Notes under the pieces: model-generated
What the model saw: only the letters and a program-made list of their open reading frames with translations
Told to the model about the DNA's origin: nothing
Databases searched by the model: none
Made by a program: the position numbers and the translations under genes
Assembly (NCBI GenBank): GCA_020631435.1
Contig: JAHDHG010000003.1
Span: 1 to 41,054 of the forward strand
Length of the DNA stretch: 41,054 nucleotides
Source of the DNA: Bacteriovoracaceae bacterium
Lineage (GTDB): Bacteria; Bdellovibrionota; Bacteriovoracia; Bacteriovoracales; Bacteriovoracaceae
Reading direction: 5' to 3'
Shown here: one piece after another, positions 39,816 through 41,054 of the stretch
Layout: each line of letters opens with the position of its first letter
Numbering within the stretch: position 1 is the stretch's first letter

Positions 39816-41054
39816 TCACCCTCCCCCTTCGCCGCCTCCTGCTTCACCACCTTCTCCTCCTCCTCCATTGCAATTAAATCTTACGGAGAATTTTGAATTC
39901 GAGAACATTGAATTCACGGTATTTAGCTCACTCGTTATATTAACTGTTTCAACATTGCTAGAAGGTGAAACACTAGAAAGGTTAAAAATTACATCTGTAA
40001 AATTAGGAGTCCAATCTGTTCCATTCCAACCTGTCCCCGGAGTATTTACCATACTAAACTCTATATCATCAGAAGTTCCCCAACCTGCCACAGTAGAATT
40101 AACAGTGTCTCCATTAACAGGAGGGCCTCCTGAATAATAATAAAGCATTTCATAAAATGGTTCCGTATAAGCAGAAGGTGCTAACTCAAATCCATAAGGA
40201 CAACTAGAGCCAGTCAGACTCCAAGTAGCTTTTTTAGATCCATGAGTACCAAGTCTTGCATTAGATGCTTGAGTTAAAGTTCCACTGGAGTCTATTACAG
40301 TTTTTACTTCTGTTTCTGCTACTGCTCCTGGATATCCTATACCATTTTCAAATTCAATCGTTACTTTAATTGTGTATGTACCTGCTCCAGAAGTAGCATA
40401 ATCGTTGATAAACTGAAATCCTGTTGTACTAGGATCTGATGCTGTAAATGGACCATTAACTACTGTTGTGTTCCCATCTCCCCAATCAACTGTAACTTTA
40501 CTAATATTCGAATAGTCAGTATAGGCAATTAGTACTCCACCATACCAAGGAGTTAACGTTGAAGGAGTTGTCGGAAGAGTAACGAGTCCAGTACTTGCTC
40601 CAGAATTCCCCCCCGACACTTCAATGTGAGCAGAGAAAACATCCATACTCAATGAACCTGGACATACTGCTGTACCGCAATTACATGGTAAGTTACATGG
40701 ATTCAAGGTGGTTGTAGTGCTTGAAGTAGTTGAAGTAGTTGAAGTGGTTGAAGTGGTTGAAGTGGTTGAAGTGGTTGAAGTTGTAGTTGTAGCTCCAACA
40801 GAACAATCTTGTCCTGAATAACCTGGAATAGTACAACAAACACTATTACCGGCATTTCTCATCAAAGCATCATCTGTACATGTGTTACCACTCTGCCCAC
40901 TACAAGTCCAGTTCCCTGCTGAAGCACAATCATAGGGAGCACCAAAGAGTGGAGCATCACATCCTACAATTGCAGGAGCACAAACACTCCCTCTTCCTCC
41001 TCCCAATTCAACACAAGAGCCAGAGCAACAATCAGAATTAACATTACAACAATT
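39816..41054 (-). CDS. 3' part of a Cys-rich, PKD-containing surface protein (5' end outside window)
   Basis: The frame remains open to the right edge, where codons read NCCNVNSDCCSGSCVELGGGRG; the ORF track start at 41006 is an internal TTG. The visible 412 residues hold Cys-rich modules (CCSGSC, CDAP, CASAGNWTC, CCTIPGYSGQDC). A Thr/Ser-repeat linker of about 30 residues follows, then a PKD-like beta-sandwich (VTVDWGDGNTTV ... GTYTIKVTIEF) and a further beta-rich segment. The C-terminus is a Gly/Glu-rich tail (NGGGGEGGEAGGGEGGG). This resembles secreted adhesins or glycan-binding surface proteins. The function is inferred from architecture only. Confidence 0.8.
   Translation of the reverse strand, partial: NCCNVNSDCCSGSCVELGGGRGSVCAPAIVGCDAPLFGAPYDCASAGNWTCSGQSGNTCTDDALMRNAGNSVCCTIPGYSGQDCSVGATTTTSTTSTTSTTSTTSTTSTTSSTTTTLNPCNLPCNCGTAVCPGSLSMDVFSAHIEVSGGNSGASTGLVTLPTTPSTLTPWYGGVLIAYTDYSNISKVTVDWGDGNTTVVNGPFTASDPSTTGFQFINDYATSGAGTYTIKVTIEFENGIGYPGAVAETEVKTVIDSSGTLTQASNARLGTHGSKKATWSLTGSSCPYGFELAPSAYTEPFYEMLYYYSGGPPVNGDTVNSTVAGWGTSDDIEFSMVNTPGTGWNGTDWTPNFTDVIFNLSSVSPSSNVETVNITSELNTVNSMFSNSKFSVRFNCNGGGGEGGEAGGGEGGG
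40720..40782. repeat. 9-bp tandem repeat encoding a Thr/Ser linker
   Basis: Seven copies of the 9-mer GTTGAAGTG (plus strand), the outer ones with single changes, encode (Ser-Thr-Thr)n on the minus strand. It forms the flexible linker between Cys-rich modules and the PKD-like domain. Copy number is likely to vary between strains by slippage and would keep the frame, as the unit is three codons. Confidence 0.85.

Noticed and set aside
39686-39868. 60-residue minus-strand ORF
   Set aside because: It overlaps the end of the PKD-protein gene in a different frame and runs through the hairpin; no signal or start site supports it.
40720-40782. Tandem repeat as a CRISPR array
   Set aside because: The unit is 9 bp with no spacers and it encodes an in-frame Thr/Ser linker.

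Overview
The window is a low-GC, gene-dense bacterial chromosome segment. It encodes an aerobic Gram-negative lifestyle: a quinol:cytochrome c:O2 respiratory chain, lipoproteins, many signal-peptide proteins and an AsmA-like envelope protein. The mix is compatible with Bdellovibrionota/Bacteriovoracales or a related deltaproteobacterial-type lineage: fused CtaA-CtaB, split cytochrome b plus a multihaem cytochrome, expanded secreted metalloproteases, stand-alone CheY, a strong sigma-54 promoter and Cys-rich/PKD surface protein. That placement is inference from gene content only. No rRNA, tRNA, CRISPR array or insertion sequence was recognised.

Region 1 (1-3660, minus strand) holds a cluster of three paralogous exported HExxH metalloproteases and one small lipoprotein. 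An intrinsic terminator sits directly against the start codon of the last paralogue. Region 2 (3661-4155) is a chalcone-isomerase-like exported protein.

Region 3 (4228-17416, minus strand) is one nearly gapless respiratory operon. In transcription order it encodes Rieske protein, cytochrome b6-type N-terminal half, cytochrome b C-terminal half (subunit IV type), a 990-residue eight-haem cytochrome c, oxidase subunit III, a small membrane protein broken by a frameshift, a fused haem A synthase/haem O synthase, oxidase subunits II and I, a second subunit III, a dihaem c lipoprotein, SCO, subunit IV and a 65-residue membrane protein. This set could build a physically linked Rieske/b-octahaem c-aa3 supercomplex without a conventional cytochrome c1 or soluble cytochrome c. 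The cytochrome b6 half carries the Cys that anchors haem c(n)/c(i) in b6f-type complexes. A HEAT-repeat membrane protein (17519-18355) lies just upstream.

Region 4 (18414-20799) has a four-helix membrane protein and two exported proteins of unknown function. Region 5 (20783-32517, minus strand) is a long housekeeping operon: glmU, glmS, three tandem paralogous small zinc-ribbon membrane proteins, a UvrD/PcrA helicase, gatC, gatA, gatB, an AsmA-like protein and a Ppx/GppA phosphatase. Many of its junctions are ATGA or TAAATG. It shares a 145-bp divergent promoter region with lon (32663-35029, plus), which has a sigma-28-like box.

Region 6 (35083-41054) includes an exported protein of unknown function and a CheY-like regulator overlapping a small membrane protein. 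It also holds a 62-residue exported peptide behind a textbook sigma-54 promoter and a DUF885 metalloprotease. The window closes with a small exported protein, a long hairpin, and the 3' part of a surface protein with Cys-rich modules, a Thr/Ser repeat linker and a PKD-like domain. That last gene runs off the right edge.
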